Positions 46,230 through 57,594 of a stretch of 64,000 bases of DNA are shown here, one piece after another. Positions within the stretch are counted from its first letter, which is position 1. Every line of letters begins with the position of its first letter. This stretch comes from Roseibium limicola. GTDB taxonomy: Bacteria > Pseudomonadota > Alphaproteobacteria > Rhizobiales > Stappiaceae. The DNA lies in contig NZ_JAFLNF010000001.1 in the NCBI RefSeq assembly GCF_017313085.1, positions 62,001-126,000 on the forward strand. Direction: 5' to 3'. Position numbers and translations under genes: made by a program. The notes under the pieces were generated by a model. The model was given only the letters and a program-made list of their open reading frames with translations, was not told where the DNA came from and searched no databases.

Positions 46230-47612
46230 TCAGCCAAGCGGCATGCGTAGACGTGCGGTCAGTCCGCCGCCAGGCGTATCAAGCAGCTCCAACTCTCCGC
46301 CGTGCGCCTGCGCAATGGAGCTGGTGATAGAAAGACCCAGACCGAAGCCAGCCCCTTTCCCATATGTTCGTGCCACATCGCCGCGCTCAAAGGGTTCCAT
46401 CAACCGCTCACGAGCATCCGCAGCAATGCCCGGGCCATGATCGATCACATCAATAACCAAATGATCGCCACGTCCGTGAGCTTCTATCTCGACCTCATCG
46501 CCAAAATGAAAAGAATTGTCGACAAGATTGGTAAGGGCCCGATTCAACTCGATTGGACGTGCGTGAATTTTCAAGCCTGGCTGAGAAGAGACCGGCACCT
46601 TGCGCCCCATATCTTCGTACTGGTCGGCAATTCCTTTCAAGAAGCTGGCAACATCAATCGGTGCTGCCCGTTCGCCCGTCAGCCCGCCACGCATCAGGCT
46701 CAGCGCACCGTTCAACTGAATCTCCATCATATCGAGATCCGCCAGATTGCGTTGTTTCTGCTCTTCGTCATCCAACAACGAAATCCGTAGCTTCAACCGG
46801 GTCAAGGGCGTCCGCAAATCGTGACCGACGGCTGCAAGCATCCGAGTGCGTTTCGAGATCATGTCCTGGATGCGTTCCTGCATCAGGTTGAAGGCCCGCG
46901 TGACAGCACGCACTTCGGCAGGGCCCCGCTCAATGATAGGCACCGGAATGGTCGAGGATTGTCCGAACTTGGCAGCTGAACGCGCCAGATCTGAAAGCGG
47001 ACGGATCAAGGTGATCGTGACCCATGTCAGCAGCAGAACGACCGCCAGACCCAAAGTCAGAAGCGCTTGGAAAATGGGATTGAACAACAGCGGAGGCTGG
47101 TTATCCGGCTTGGTGGAGATACACACGAATGAGCCGTCATCCAGTTGAAACAGCACTTCGCTTGTCGGCCCCTTCCCCTCTGGCTTCTCAAACCGGATCT
47201 CGCGGATCAGTTCGACGCCTGAAGGCAACACTTCCGGCGCATATTTACGGCCATACCTCCCTCCATCAAGCAGTGGGACCTGCTCGGGATGAGCCAGCAA
47301 AGCTTCAGCCTGCTCGCCTGACAGCAGATGGAACGCCGCCGCCAGACCATCCACCTTGAGATTATGCAAATAGTCGGGTCGCTCGCTCGCTGGCAAGCTG
47401 TCCAGTTTTGAAAGAACGAGCCCGTAAACCAGATTGTCATGCGCCGTGTCCGGCGGGGTCGGATTAACCAGAACGAACAGAAGAAAGATAATGCCCGACA
47501 TGGCGAGAAGCGCCGTCACCATGACAAGGGTGACTTGAACCGCAATGCGTCTGGGAACAAGCCGCATCAATCGCTCTTTTGAGCGAAGTTCAGATGCCGG
47601 GTGATCACTCAA
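46230..47612 (-). CDS. Sensor histidine kinase (EnvZ-like)
   Basis: A 460-residue membrane kinase. Two membrane helices (about 27-49 and 182-203) enclose a periplasmic sensor of about 130 residues, then HAMP (to about 255). The phosphoacceptor is H264 in AAVGHDLRTPLTRLKL, and the ATP domain has NLVDNSFHFGDEV, DHGPGIAADARERLMEPFERG and GFGLGLSI. The ligand is unknown. The first codon is TTG at 47612, which overlaps the response regulator's TGA (TTGA) and has GAGGTG eight bases upstream. An ATG at 47567 would shorten the protein by 15 residues. I favour TTG for translational coupling, but both are possible. Confidence 0.9.
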   Translation of the reverse strand: MSDHPASELRSKERLMRLVPRRIAVQVTLVMVTALLAMSGIIFLLFVLVNPTPPDTAHDNLVYGLVLSKLDSLPASERPDYLHNLKVDGLAAAFHLLSGEQAEALLAHPEQVPLLDGGRYGRKYAPEVLPSGVELIREIRFEKPEGKGPTSEVLFQLDDGSFVCISTKPDNQPPLLFNPIFQALLTLGLAVVLLLTWVTITLIRPLSDLARSAAKFGQSSTIPVPIIERGPAEVRAVTRAFNLMQERIQDMISKRTRMLAAVGHDLRTPLTRLKLRISLLDDEEQKQRNLADLDMMEIQLNGALSLMRGGLTGERAAPIDVASFLKGIADQYEDMGRKVPVSSQPGLKIHARPIELNRALTNLVDNSFHFGDEVEIEAHGRGDHLVIDVIDHGPGIAADARERLMEPFERGDVARTYGKGAGFGLGLSITSSIAQAHGGELELLDTPGGGLTARLRMPLG

Positions 47613-48331
47613 CTGGCAGTCACCTCGGCCACAAACTCATAGCCACCGGAACGAACCGTGCGAATGAACTGATAGGGCGCCCCGCCGGCCTCCAGCTTGC
47701 TGCGGACACGGCTGATCAGAATATCAATGTTCCGTCCGCTACCACTCGACTGTGAATTTCCGCCGTGGGTCAAATCAATCAACTGCTCTCGACTCAACAC
47801 CCGTCCGCGTCGCTCGGCCAGGACCTGCAGAAGGTCGAATTCGGCAGGGGTTAAAGACACCACAGCCCCATCCGGATTGTGCAGGCTTCTCGTGGTGCAG
47901 TCCATTCTCCAGTTTTCAAACAGGATTGTCTTGGCCGAGACGGAAGGCTCCGCCGCCCCCATTTCCATACGTCGGAACATCGCCCTGACGCGTGCAATGA
48001 GTTCACGCGGATTGAATGGCTTGGGCAGATAATCATCCGCACCGACTTCCAGGCCAATGACCCGATCGAAGTCGTCCGACTTTGCCGAAACGATAATGAT
48101 CGGCAAAGTGCTGCTTCCGCGCAGGCGACGGCATATGCTCAAGCCATCCTCGCCGCCCAGCATAAGGTCCAAAATCACCAGATCGATCCTGGACGTTCCC
48201 AGTATCCGGTCCATTTCAGCGCCATTGGCTGCGAGGCTGACTTTCCAGCCATTCTCCGACAGGTGACGCTCCATGAGAGCGCCGATTTCGCAATCGTCCT
48301 CGACGATCAAAATGTGTTCTGTGCGTTGCAT
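47609..48331 (-). CDS. OmpR-family response regulator
   Basis: A 240-residue two-domain regulator. The receiver domain has the acidic pair EDD (11-13) and the phosphoacceptor D55 in LVILDLMLGGEDG. The C-terminal winged-helix DNA-binding domain has LTPAEFDLLQVLAERRGRVLS and RNIDILISRVRSKLE. It is the partner of the kinase just downstream, with which its stop overlaps. The regulator starts ATG ATG-like (GTG at 48334, ATG at 48331), with no strong ribosome site. The upstream 330 bp are AT-rich and hold an inverted repeat TAACGA-n7-TCGTTA (48483-48501). Confidence 0.92.
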   Translation of the reverse strand: MQRTEHILIVEDDCEIGALMERHLSENGWKVSLAANGAEMDRILGTSRIDLVILDLMLGGEDGLSICRRLRGSSTLPIIIVSAKSDDFDRVIGLEVGADDYLPKPFNPRELIARVRAMFRRMEMGAAEPSVSAKTILFENWRMDCTTRSLHNPDGAVVSLTPAEFDLLQVLAERRGRVLSREQLIDLTHGGNSQSSGSGRNIDILISRVRSKLEAGGAPYQFIRTVRSGGYEFVAEVTAS

Positions 48332-48334
48332 CAC

Positions 48335-48663
48335 GCTAATATGCAGAAAGAAAATTTGTTTTCATCAAAAAAATTGTACTTATTCGTATCGTTTTATGTC
48401 TGAGTAATATTGGATAGAAACATTTTAATTAGTTGAATTAACTTGAAAAACATTATGATTAACGCAAAGAAATAAAATAACCTAACGACATAAGCTCGTT
48501 AAATAGCCAACAGTAGTTTTGTACGGATACTCCCGAAACAGAAATGTATACTCATGAGTTTACATGCTTCTGAGGCTCTCTGCAGTGCCAGAGTACTCAG
48601 CCAAAACACGACGCAATTGCAAAACGCCGAACTACGCGGGATTTTCGGCCAGCCACCGCCCCC
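48335..48663. promoter_or_regulatory. AT-rich region upstream of the two-component operon
   Basis: About 330 bp, clearly richer in A and T than the rest, with no coding frame. It holds the inverted repeat TAACGA (48483-48488) and TCGTTA (48496-48501) separated by seven bases, an operator candidate for an OmpR-type dimer or another factor. uvrD ends at its right edge. Confidence 0.5.
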
Positions 48664-51177
48664 CTAGGGCCGCTCAACGAAACTGTCGATGACCTTTTTC
48701 TGGCCCGCTTTTTCAAACTCGATTGTCAGCTTATTGCCTTCAATGGTCGAAATCGCGCCATAGCCAAACTTGAGATGAAACACACGCTCGCCGAGCTTGA
48801 AGGACGAGGGACTTTCCGAAAAGGACTTCGCGACCAACTCCCCCTCAATCGTCATCGGCCCTGCCTTGCGTTGACGCGCCGACTTGAACCCGCTGCCGCC
48901 GGAATTACTGTTCCGCCCCAAAGCCGCCCCCTGCGCTGCCTTGGCCTTTTTCGCCCGTTCCCAGCCGGGCGTTGAATAGGAGTTCTGAAATGGATCCCGG
49001 TTATCGAAACGGGAAGAGCCATAGCCACCACCGCCGTAGCCGCCATAGTTTGACTGGCTTTCGACTATCTCGACATGATCCGCAGGCAACTCGTCCAGAA
49101 AGCGGGACGGTATGGATGACTGCCACTGGCCATGAATGCGCCGGTTCGACGTGAACCAGATCGTTGCCCGCTTCTTGGCCCGGGTAACACCGACATAGGC
49201 CAGTCGGCGCTCTTCCTCCAAACCGGCCTTGCCGCTTTCATCAAGGGCGCGCTGATGCGGAAAAAGCCCCTCCTCCCAACCTGGCAGGAAGACTGTGTCG
49301 AACTCCAGCCCCTTGGCGGAATGTAGTGTCATAATGGACACCGCATCATTGTCTTCCGTGTTGTCGCGATCCATCACCAGAGAGATATGCTCCAGAAAGC
49401 CGGGAAGGCTCTCGAACTCTTCCATGGAGCGGATCAGCTCCTTCAGATTGTCCAGACGACCGGGGGCTTCGGCCGACCGGTCATTGCGCCACATCTCCGT
49501 GTAGCCACTTTCATCCAGAATGACTTCCGCCAACTCGGTATGCTTGACGTTCTCAAGCTCTCCACGCCAGCGAACCACGTTATCGAGCACACCCTTCAGC
49601 GCAGCGCGTGGTTTTGGTCGAAGCTCTTCCGTCTGGCAAAGCTGGAAGCCCGCCTGCATCAGAGGAATGCGTTCAGTCCGCGCCAGTTCGTGCACCAGCT
49701 TCAGGGATGCTTCACCCAACCCTCGCTTCGGTGTGTTGACGATCCGCTCAAATGCCAGATCATCTGCCGGCTGAACCACGCAGCGAAAATACGCCAGTGC
49801 ATCACGGATCTCCATCCGCTCATAGAAGCGTGGCCCACCAATCACCCGGTAGTTCAAGCCAAGCGTGACGAAACGATCTTCGAAGGCGCGCATCTGCAAG
49901 GATGCCCGCACCAGAATGGCGATGTCATTCAGCGCATGCCCTTTGGACTGCAGAGCTTCAATTTCCTCACCAATGGAGCGCGCCTCCTCCTCGGAATCCC
50001 AGACGGAGGCCACATTGACCTTCACATCTTCTGGATCCTCGAAATCCGTGAAAAGGGTTTTGCCCAACCGGCCTTCGTTATGGCTGATCAGATGAGAGGC
50101 TGCTGCCAGAATATGGCTCGTCGAGCGATAGTTTCGCTCCAGACGAATAACCTCAGCGCCTTTAAAATCATGCTCGAACCGCAGGATGTTGTCGACCTCG
50201 GCACCGCGCCAGCCGTAGATCGACTGATCATCATCACCGACACAACAAACGTTCTGGTTTCCCTGTGCCAACAAGCGAAGCCAAAGATACTGGGCGATAT
50301 TTGTATCCTGATACTCGTCCACCATCATGTAGCGAAAACGCCTCTGATAGTCGGCCAAGACATCCGGATTGTTCTTGAACACCGTGATCACGTGCAGCAG
50401 CAGGTCACCGAAATCACAGGCATTCAGAATGGACAAGCGGTCCTGATAATCGGCGTAGAGCTTGCGCCCAAGGCCCGCAAATGCGCTTCCCTCAGCTTCA
50501 GAAACTTCACTGGGGGTCAGTGCGCGGTTCTTCCAGCCATCGACCATGTTGGCAAAGGCCCGCGGCGTCCACCGCTTGTCGTCAAGGCCTTCTGCCCGGA
50601 TCAGTTGCTTGATCAACCGCAGCTGATCATCCGTATCGAGAATGGAAAAGCCGGATTTCAGTCCGACCAACTCGGCATGCCGTCTCAGGATCTTTACACA
50701 GACAGAGTGAAAGGTTCCGAGCCAGGCCATGCCTTCCACATCACCACCGATGAAGCCCGCTATGCGAACCTTCATCTCACGCGCAGCCTTGTTAGTGAAG
50801 GTCACAGCCAGGATCTGCGAGGGATAGGCCGAACCTGTCGCCAGAATATGCGCGATGCGCGTGGTCAGAACGCGCGTCTTGCCTGTTCCGGCACCCGCCA
50901 GAACCAGAACCGGGCCATCGAGGGTCTCGACCGCCAGACGCTGTTCCGGGTTCATGCCCTCCAGATAATCGGGCGCAGCTTGCGCGCCGCGTCGCGCTGC
51001 CATTGCACGGGCCGCAATCCCGCTGCCAGCAACAGGGCCTGCAGCCGGCATCGGCGCTTGCTCAGCTGCCTCGCCTCCCTGCCGCGACGGCCGGTCACCG
51101 GGAAAATCATCGTCTCCGCCAAACCCGTCGGGAAAAGTGTCTTCGATGTCGTCGTGATACCCGTTCGGGTCAGCCAT
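48664..51177 (-). CDS. uvrD: ATP-dependent DNA helicase UvrD/PcrA type
   Basis: An 837-residue SF1A helicase for nucleotide excision and mismatch repair. The N-terminus has a 75-residue Asp/Gly-rich extension, then LNPEQRLAVETLDG-type Q motif (MNPEQRLAVETLDGP), Walker A GAGTGKT, VDEYQDTN, GDDDQSIYGWRGA, and the ITLHSAKGLEFDTVFLPG-like motif V (SIMTLHSAKGLEFD). The last 50 residues form the Tudor-like RNA polymerase-binding domain (FHLKFGYGAISTIEGN). The ATG at 51177 is chosen; an in-frame TTG ten codons upstream is not supported by a ribosome site. It is flanked by 360 bp of AT-rich sequence. Confidence 0.94.
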   Translation of the reverse strand: MADPNGYHDDIEDTFPDGFGGDDDFPGDRPSRQGGEAAEQAPMPAAGPVAGSGIAARAMAARRGAQAAPDYLEGMNPEQRLAVETLDGPVLVLAGAGTGKTRVLTTRIAHILATGSAYPSQILAVTFTNKAAREMKVRIAGFIGGDVEGMAWLGTFHSVCVKILRRHAELVGLKSGFSILDTDDQLRLIKQLIRAEGLDDKRWTPRAFANMVDGWKNRALTPSEVSEAEGSAFAGLGRKLYADYQDRLSILNACDFGDLLLHVITVFKNNPDVLADYQRRFRYMMVDEYQDTNIAQYLWLRLLAQGNQNVCCVGDDDQSIYGWRGAEVDNILRFEHDFKGAEVIRLERNYRSTSHILAAASHLISHNEGRLGKTLFTDFEDPEDVKVNVASVWDSEEEARSIGEEIEALQSKGHALNDIAILVRASLQMRAFEDRFVTLGLNYRVIGGPRFYERMEIRDALAYFRCVVQPADDLAFERIVNTPKRGLGEASLKLVHELARTERIPLMQAGFQLCQTEELRPKPRAALKGVLDNVVRWRGELENVKHTELAEVILDESGYTEMWRNDRSAEAPGRLDNLKELIRSMEEFESLPGFLEHISLVMDRDNTEDNDAVSIMTLHSAKGLEFDTVFLPGWEEGLFPHQRALDESGKAGLEEERRLAYVGVTRAKKRATIWFTSNRRIHGQWQSSIPSRFLDELPADHVEIVESQSNYGGYGGGGYGSSRFDNRDPFQNSYSTPGWERAKKAKAAQGAALGRNSNSGGSGFKSARQRKAGPMTIEGELVAKSFSESPSSFKLGERVFHLKFGYGAISTIEGNKLTIEFEKAGQKKVIDSFVERP

Positions 51178-51207
51178 ATGCGCTCGCGTCGATTCTCTGC
51201 GTTCCAA

Positions 51208-51571
51208 TCAGGGAACATTATAGCAACAAAAGCGGCAGGGGCGAGGCACAATGCCGGGAATTCGTGGGGAAAGCGGGAAGTTAGCAGTTCAACAAAACGC
51301 AAGTAAACGTTTGCCCGCACACGACGCGAAAAACGCGGCTTTCCACAAAGCTAGCTATAAAATTAATTTATTAAAAACAACAACTTAAACGAATGCCATT
51401 TGAACGTAGTCTGACAGAGTGCTTTATTTTCATTCTCACTAAACACGGATCTAGAGAAAAACTATGACTGAGTATGAAGTCACTACACTTACGCTGCAAA
51501 TCGCGCAGATTATGACAATGATTTTGCTCTATCGGGCAGCCAATTAGCCGCCTTCTCAAACTTAACAATCT
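51208..51571. other. AT-rich intergenic region between uvrD and the truncated haemoglobin gene
   Basis: About 364 bp, AT-rich, with no standard gene. It contains a 27-codon frame at 51464-51547 described separately, and the likely promoter of uvrD near 51300-51370. Its TTAA motifs are four bases apart, so they do not match CtrA boxes. Confidence 0.5.
51464..51547 (+). CDS. Possible 27-residue small peptide
   Basis: ATG ACT GAG TAT GAA to TAG, reading MTEYEVTTLTLQIAQIMTM then a short hydrophobic end. GAG lies eight bases upstream. The opening resembles the first residues of some alphaproteobacterial membrane proteins that begin MTEYEV, so it could be the stub of a truncated gene or a real microprotein. 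Too short to judge further. Confidence 0.28.
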   Translation: MTEYEVTTLTLQIAQIMTMILLYRAAN

Positions 51572-52045
51572 TCACCTGGCCTTATAATACCGCTCACCCC
51601 GGCCGAGGATTGCGCCATTGTAGCTGGCGACACCCATTTCCAGACTGGAGGCAATGTTGCGGGCGCGGGCAAGAAAGTGATCGGCTCCTTCCGGCGTGCA
51701 TTCGTCGCGGACCGTTGCCTCGAACAATTCCAGCCAGCGATCAAAATGCGTGGCATCGACGGGCAGTACCATGTGTTTGGGCATGGGTGTGCCGGAGTAA
51801 GCTCCCGTCGCAAGCGCCACCGAGGACCAGAACCGGTACATGGTTTGCAGATGCGGCTTCCAGTTTGTGATCCGTTGCGTGAAGATCGGCCCCAGCAGCT
51901 CATCGGCCTGAACCCGGACGTAGAAACTGTCGACCACACGAACGATCGTCTCGTAATCGATTCCGGTTTCTGCCTGTATTTTTGCGCTCATCCGGGCGCG
52001 CCGCTCCGCCGGCGACAGACTTGCGTCATCCTCGTCAACCGCCAT
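51572..52045 (-). CDS. Group III truncated haemoglobin
   Basis: A 157-residue globin of the trHbIII type. It has VVDSFYVRVQADELLGPIF, the RFWSSVALATGAYSGTPMPK stretch, and the proximal histidine in DATHFDRWLELFEATV. Group III globins may bind O2 or detoxify NO; the function is not established. The ATG at 52045 has GAGGGG seven bases upstream; a TTG six codons earlier is not supported. The gene is read in the same direction as ligA, 111 bp downstream. Confidence 0.9.
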   Translation of the reverse strand: MAVDEDDASLSPAERRARMSAKIQAETGIDYETIVRVVDSFYVRVQADELLGPIFTQRITNWKPHLQTMYRFWSSVALATGAYSGTPMPKHMVLPVDATHFDRWLELFEATVRDECTPEGADHFLARARNIASSLEMGVASYNGAILGRGERYYKAR

Positions 52046-52156
52046 GAACCTACCCCTCTTCAAACGTCAGTAAGCCACAGCTTACGCCGGATGCATATCG
52101 CGGGCACTGCGGTGCGCAGACGCAGGGACTGTCAAAGTCTGGAGAAGCATACGCCT

Positions 52157-54367
<2,211 letters not shown>

Positions 54368-54468
54368 TTACCTTGTGAACGGCATAAAGGAACCAATTCA
54401 GCCGCTCAAGAGTTGTCCTGTCACAAGCCGGTTGAGAAACTGGAATGAATACCAAGGAGAGACCTGAC

Positions 54469-54651
54469 ATGGCCTATCAAGACCGCGAGACACGCCTTGT
54501 AGAAACCCGCAAGGGATCAAGCGCTGGATGGTTCATCGCTGGCGCCCTCGTAGTCGCGTTGATCGCCGGCGCATTTTTCTACTCGCAGGGCTACTTTCAG
54601 GACGACGATGTCAGCATCGAGTTGACCTTGCCGAACCTGAAAGCAGAATAA
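54469..54651 (+). CDS. Small single-pass membrane protein
   Basis: A 60-residue protein with a basic N-terminus (AYQDRETRLVETRKGSS), one membrane helix (WFIAGALVVALIAGAFFY) and a short acidic tail (FQDDDVSIELTLPNLKAE). The ATG at 54469 has AAGGAG nine bases upstream; an ATG at 54445 has its own ribosome site missing and this motif inside it. I do not recognise a family. It is the only plus-strand gene in the ligA-recN-ftsZ block, divergent from ligA. A strong terminator follows. Confidence 0.7.
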   Translation: MAYQDRETRLVETRKGSSAGWFIAGALVVALIAGAFFYSQGYFQDDDVSIELTLPNLKAE

Positions 54652-54717
54652 ACGACCGTCCACCTCCGGACGCGAAACACATACTAAATTTCATCTGACC
54701 TCCCCCCGATGAAACTT

Positions 54718-54754
54718 CGGCGGCCCACTCCTCCCGGGCCGCCGTTTTTTTTTG
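54718..54754 (+). terminator. Rho-independent terminator of the small membrane protein gene
   Basis: CGGCGGCCC and GGGCCGCCG form a 9-bp stem around ACTCCTCCC, followed by nine T. Confidence 0.9.
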
Positions 54755-54773
54755 CGCTCATCAATGACGAATT

Positions 54774-56444
54774 TCAGGATCCGGCTTCAGCCATCAGCTT
54801 GCCTGCGGCCGCACGCGCTTCTTCCGTAATCGTCGAGCCAGCCAGCATCCGCGCGATTTCTTCGCGGCGCAGATCATCCTCGATGCGTCTCACGCGGGTT
54901 GCGACACGAGTCTTGCTCGTCGCTTCCTTGGCAATCAGGAAGTGACCAGCCGCCCTTGCTGCCACTTGCGGCGCATGGGTGACTGTCAGAACCTGCACCG
55001 TTGCCGCCAGTCGTGCCAAACGCACGCCAATAGCCTCGGCCACAGCGCCACCCACCCCTGTGTCGATTTCATCGAACACCAGTGTCGGAGCTGAGCCTTT
55101 GTCGGCCAGCGAAACTTTCAGTGCCAGGAGAAACCGCGAGAGTTCGCCGCCTGATGCAACCTTCATCATAGGACCCGGACGGGTTCCCGGGTTGGTCTGC
55201 ACATGAAACTCCATCTGATCGATGCCAGAGCGCGCACGAACCGAAGCATCGCTTGTGGTCGCTACGATAAATTTCGCCCGTTCAAGCTTCAAAGCCGGCA
55301 ATTCCGCCGCAACGGTCTTTTCCAGACTGCGCGCCGCTTTCTCTCGCTTTACAGACAGCTTGACAGCCAACGCATCATAAGCGTCGCGTGCCTTTGTAAC
55401 GGCCCCTTCCAGTTCAGCAAGCCTGTCTTCCCCCGCATCCAGATCCGACAGATCCTCGGCCATACGGGCCGCAAGTGCGGGCAATTCATCGGCGGAACAG
55501 GAAAATTTCCGAGCCGCTGCCCTCAAGGCAAACAAACGTTCTTCAGTGGATTCAAGCTCTCGTGGATCAAAGTCGGTTTCGCGAAGCGCACTCTCAAGGC
55601 CACTCCGCGCTTCTTCCAGCTGATCCAAAGCCATGGAGATCCCGCGCACCGGAGCATTAAGAAGATGCGGCACCTGATCCGCTTTGCGTTCGAGACGACG
55701 CAGCAGGCTCGCCAGTTCAGGGATTGGTGACGCGGAGCCGTTTAACGTCTCGAAGGCGTCGTTCAGATCACCGGCAATCTTCTCCACCTGCATCATGGTG
55801 GCGCGACGTTCAGCCAGCTCTTCCTCTTCCCCCAGCTTGGGAGCGAGGGCACTCAGTTCATCGACAGCCGACTTCAAAAAGTCAGCTTCACGTCGTGCCG
55901 TTTCAATGCGTGTTGCATGATCCCGTGCGGACTTTTCAGCTGTTCGCAAAGCTGCAAAAGCCTCGGCAACTTTGTCCACGTCCTTGGTCAAACCGCCAAA
56001 GCTGTCGATCAGCTCCCGATGGATCTCGGGATCGACCAGGGCACGATCATCGTGCTGACCGTGGATCTCGACCAGCAGGCTGCCCGTCTGTCGCATCAAG
56101 CCAACACTGACAGGCTGGTCATTCAGAAAGGCACGTGTCCGACCGTCGGAGGACTGGATCCGGCGCAGGATGATGTCGCCGTCATCTTCGACACCGTTTT
56201 CACGCAGAAGCGTGCGGGCCGGGTGGTCTCCGGCCACATCGAAAACCGCTGTAACCTGCCCCTGCTCTTCACCATGGCGCACAAGCCCGGCATCCCCGCG
56301 CCCGCCAATGGCAAGCGAAAGGGAATCCAGCAAGATGGACTTTCCTGCACCGGTTTCGCCCGTCAGCACGGACATGCCTTTGGCGAACTCCAGGTCAAGA
56401 CGGTCGATCAGGACGATGTCACGAATAGACAGCGCGACCAGCAT
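54774..56444 (-). CDS. recN: DNA repair protein RecN
   Basis: RecN is an SMC-like ATPase in double-strand break repair. The 556-residue protein begins MLVALSIRDIVLIDRLDLEF with Walker A GETGAGKS. Two coiled-coil arms follow (about 150-350), then the SGGELSRFLLALK signature and Walker B TLVFDEIDTGVGGAVAE. It is read in the same direction as bamD, 28 bp downstream of it, an order common in Rhizobiales. Confidence 0.95.
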   Translation of the reverse strand: MLVALSIRDIVLIDRLDLEFAKGMSVLTGETGAGKSILLDSLSLAIGGRGDAGLVRHGEEQGQVTAVFDVAGDHPARTLLRENGVEDDGDIILRRIQSSDGRTRAFLNDQPVSVGLMRQTGSLLVEIHGQHDDRALVDPEIHRELIDSFGGLTKDVDKVAEAFAALRTAEKSARDHATRIETARREADFLKSAVDELSALAPKLGEEEELAERRATMMQVEKIAGDLNDAFETLNGSASPIPELASLLRRLERKADQVPHLLNAPVRGISMALDQLEEARSGLESALRETDFDPRELESTEERLFALRAAARKFSCSADELPALAARMAEDLSDLDAGEDRLAELEGAVTKARDAYDALAVKLSVKREKAARSLEKTVAAELPALKLERAKFIVATTSDASVRARSGIDQMEFHVQTNPGTRPGPMMKVASGGELSRFLLALKVSLADKGSAPTLVFDEIDTGVGGAVAEAIGVRLARLAATVQVLTVTHAPQVAARAAGHFLIAKEATSKTRVATRVRRIEDDLRREEIARMLAGSTITEEARAAAGKLMAEAGS

Positions 56445-56472
56445 GAACGAAGGCTCCGCAAAAACGAAGGAA

Positions 56473-57336
56473 TTAGAAGTTAGTCATACCCTTGAACGCC
56501 TTGCTGATCCAGCTGCCGCGGTTTTCCGAGGGCTCATATCCACCCTTTGACAGCAGGGAGTAGGCATCCTTGTACCAATCGGTATCAGGGAAGTTGTGAC
56601 CAAGCACAGCAGCCGCAGTCTGCGCCTCATTCACAACGCCGAGTGCATAGTAGGACTCGGTCAAGCGGAATAGCGCTTCTTCAACGTGACGCGTGGTCTG
56701 ATACCGCAACACGACAACCTTGAACCGGTTAATCGCAGCGACATAGCTGCGTTTTTCGAGGTAGTAGCGGCCGATCTGCATTTCCTTACCGGCCAGCTGA
56801 TCCGCTGCAACCCGCAACTTGGCTTCGGCATCAGATGCATATTCGCTATCCGGATAACGCTGCAACAACTCCTGGAAGGCCGAGGCCGCTTTTTCGGTGG
56901 CTTCCTGATCACGGGTGATATCCGGCATCTGACGGAAGTAGCTTTGGCCGATGATGTAAAGTGCATAAGCCGCGTCATCATTGCCCGGATAAAGCGTCAG
57001 GAACCGGTTCGCCGCAGAAATGGCTTCCGGGTATTTGCCGCGCGAGAAGTTCACATAGGCCATGTTGACCAGCGACTTCTTGGCGAATTCGGAATACGGA
57101 TAGAGGCGATCAAGCTGCTCGAACTTGTCGTTTGCCTGACGAAGCCGACCCTGAACACGCAGGGAAAGGCCCTCATTGTAGAGAACCTCCGGCGGTGTGT
57201 CGTTCAGTTCCAGATCGTCCAGGTCGTCTTTCGACGAACACGCTGCAAGCCCCACGGCGAACGTGAGAAGGGCAACCTTCAGGATGGCAGCAATGCTGCG
57301 TTTATAATCCTTCAGGTGTGCTTTAATGACCTTCAC
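56473..57336 (-). CDS. bamD: Outer membrane assembly lipoprotein BamD
   Basis: BamD is the essential lipoprotein of the BAM complex that inserts outer-membrane beta-barrels. The 287-residue protein starts with GTG and has GAGGAG about ten bases upstream. A signal with lipobox GLAAC directs lipidation. Five TPR-like repeats follow (PEVLYNEGLSLRVQGRL, KYPEAISAANRFLTLYPGND, KAASAFQELLQRYPDSEYAS and others). It lies between lpxC and recN in the same orientation, 258 bp after lpxC with a terminator between. Confidence 0.95.
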   Translation of the reverse strand: MKVIKAHLKDYKRSIAAILKVALLTFAVGLAACSSKDDLDDLELNDTPPEVLYNEGLSLRVQGRLRQANDKFEQLDRLYPYSEFAKKSLVNMAYVNFSRGKYPEAISAANRFLTLYPGNDDAAYALYIIGQSYFRQMPDITRDQEATEKAASAFQELLQRYPDSEYASDAEAKLRVAADQLAGKEMQIGRYYLEKRSYVAAINRFKVVVLRYQTTRHVEEALFRLTESYYALGVVNEAQTAAAVLGHNFPDTDWYKDAYSLLSKGGYEPSENRGSWISKAFKGMTNF

Positions 57337-57540
57337 CCCAGACTCTCCTCATACCGAAAAATTCAATGACACGAATCCCGACAATAGGATTGGTCGAAAA
57401 CAATACTCCCCGCACATAGACGAGGACTGCCCCGATTAACAAGTCTCTTGTCGGACAAGAGACTTCTTTCCCTTTTGGAAGCGGACTTTCGTCGCTGAAT
57501 TTCTGAGCTTTTTTGTGGCAGGCGCCGCGGGCAATCGACA

Positions 57541-57577
57541 ATAAAAAACAAAACGCGAGCCAAGTCAGGCTCGCGTT
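57541..57577 (-). terminator. Rho-independent terminator of lpxC
   Basis: On the minus strand AACGCGAGCC and GGCTCGCGTT pair around TGACTT, followed by TTGTTTTTTATT. It ends the lpxC transcript before bamD. Confidence 0.9.
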
Positions 57578-57594
57578 CTTCAAATGACGAGATA

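Noticed and set aside
49387..51306. 639-codon open frame on plus, across uvrD
   Set aside because: Antisense shadow of the helicase; no domain and no ribosome site.
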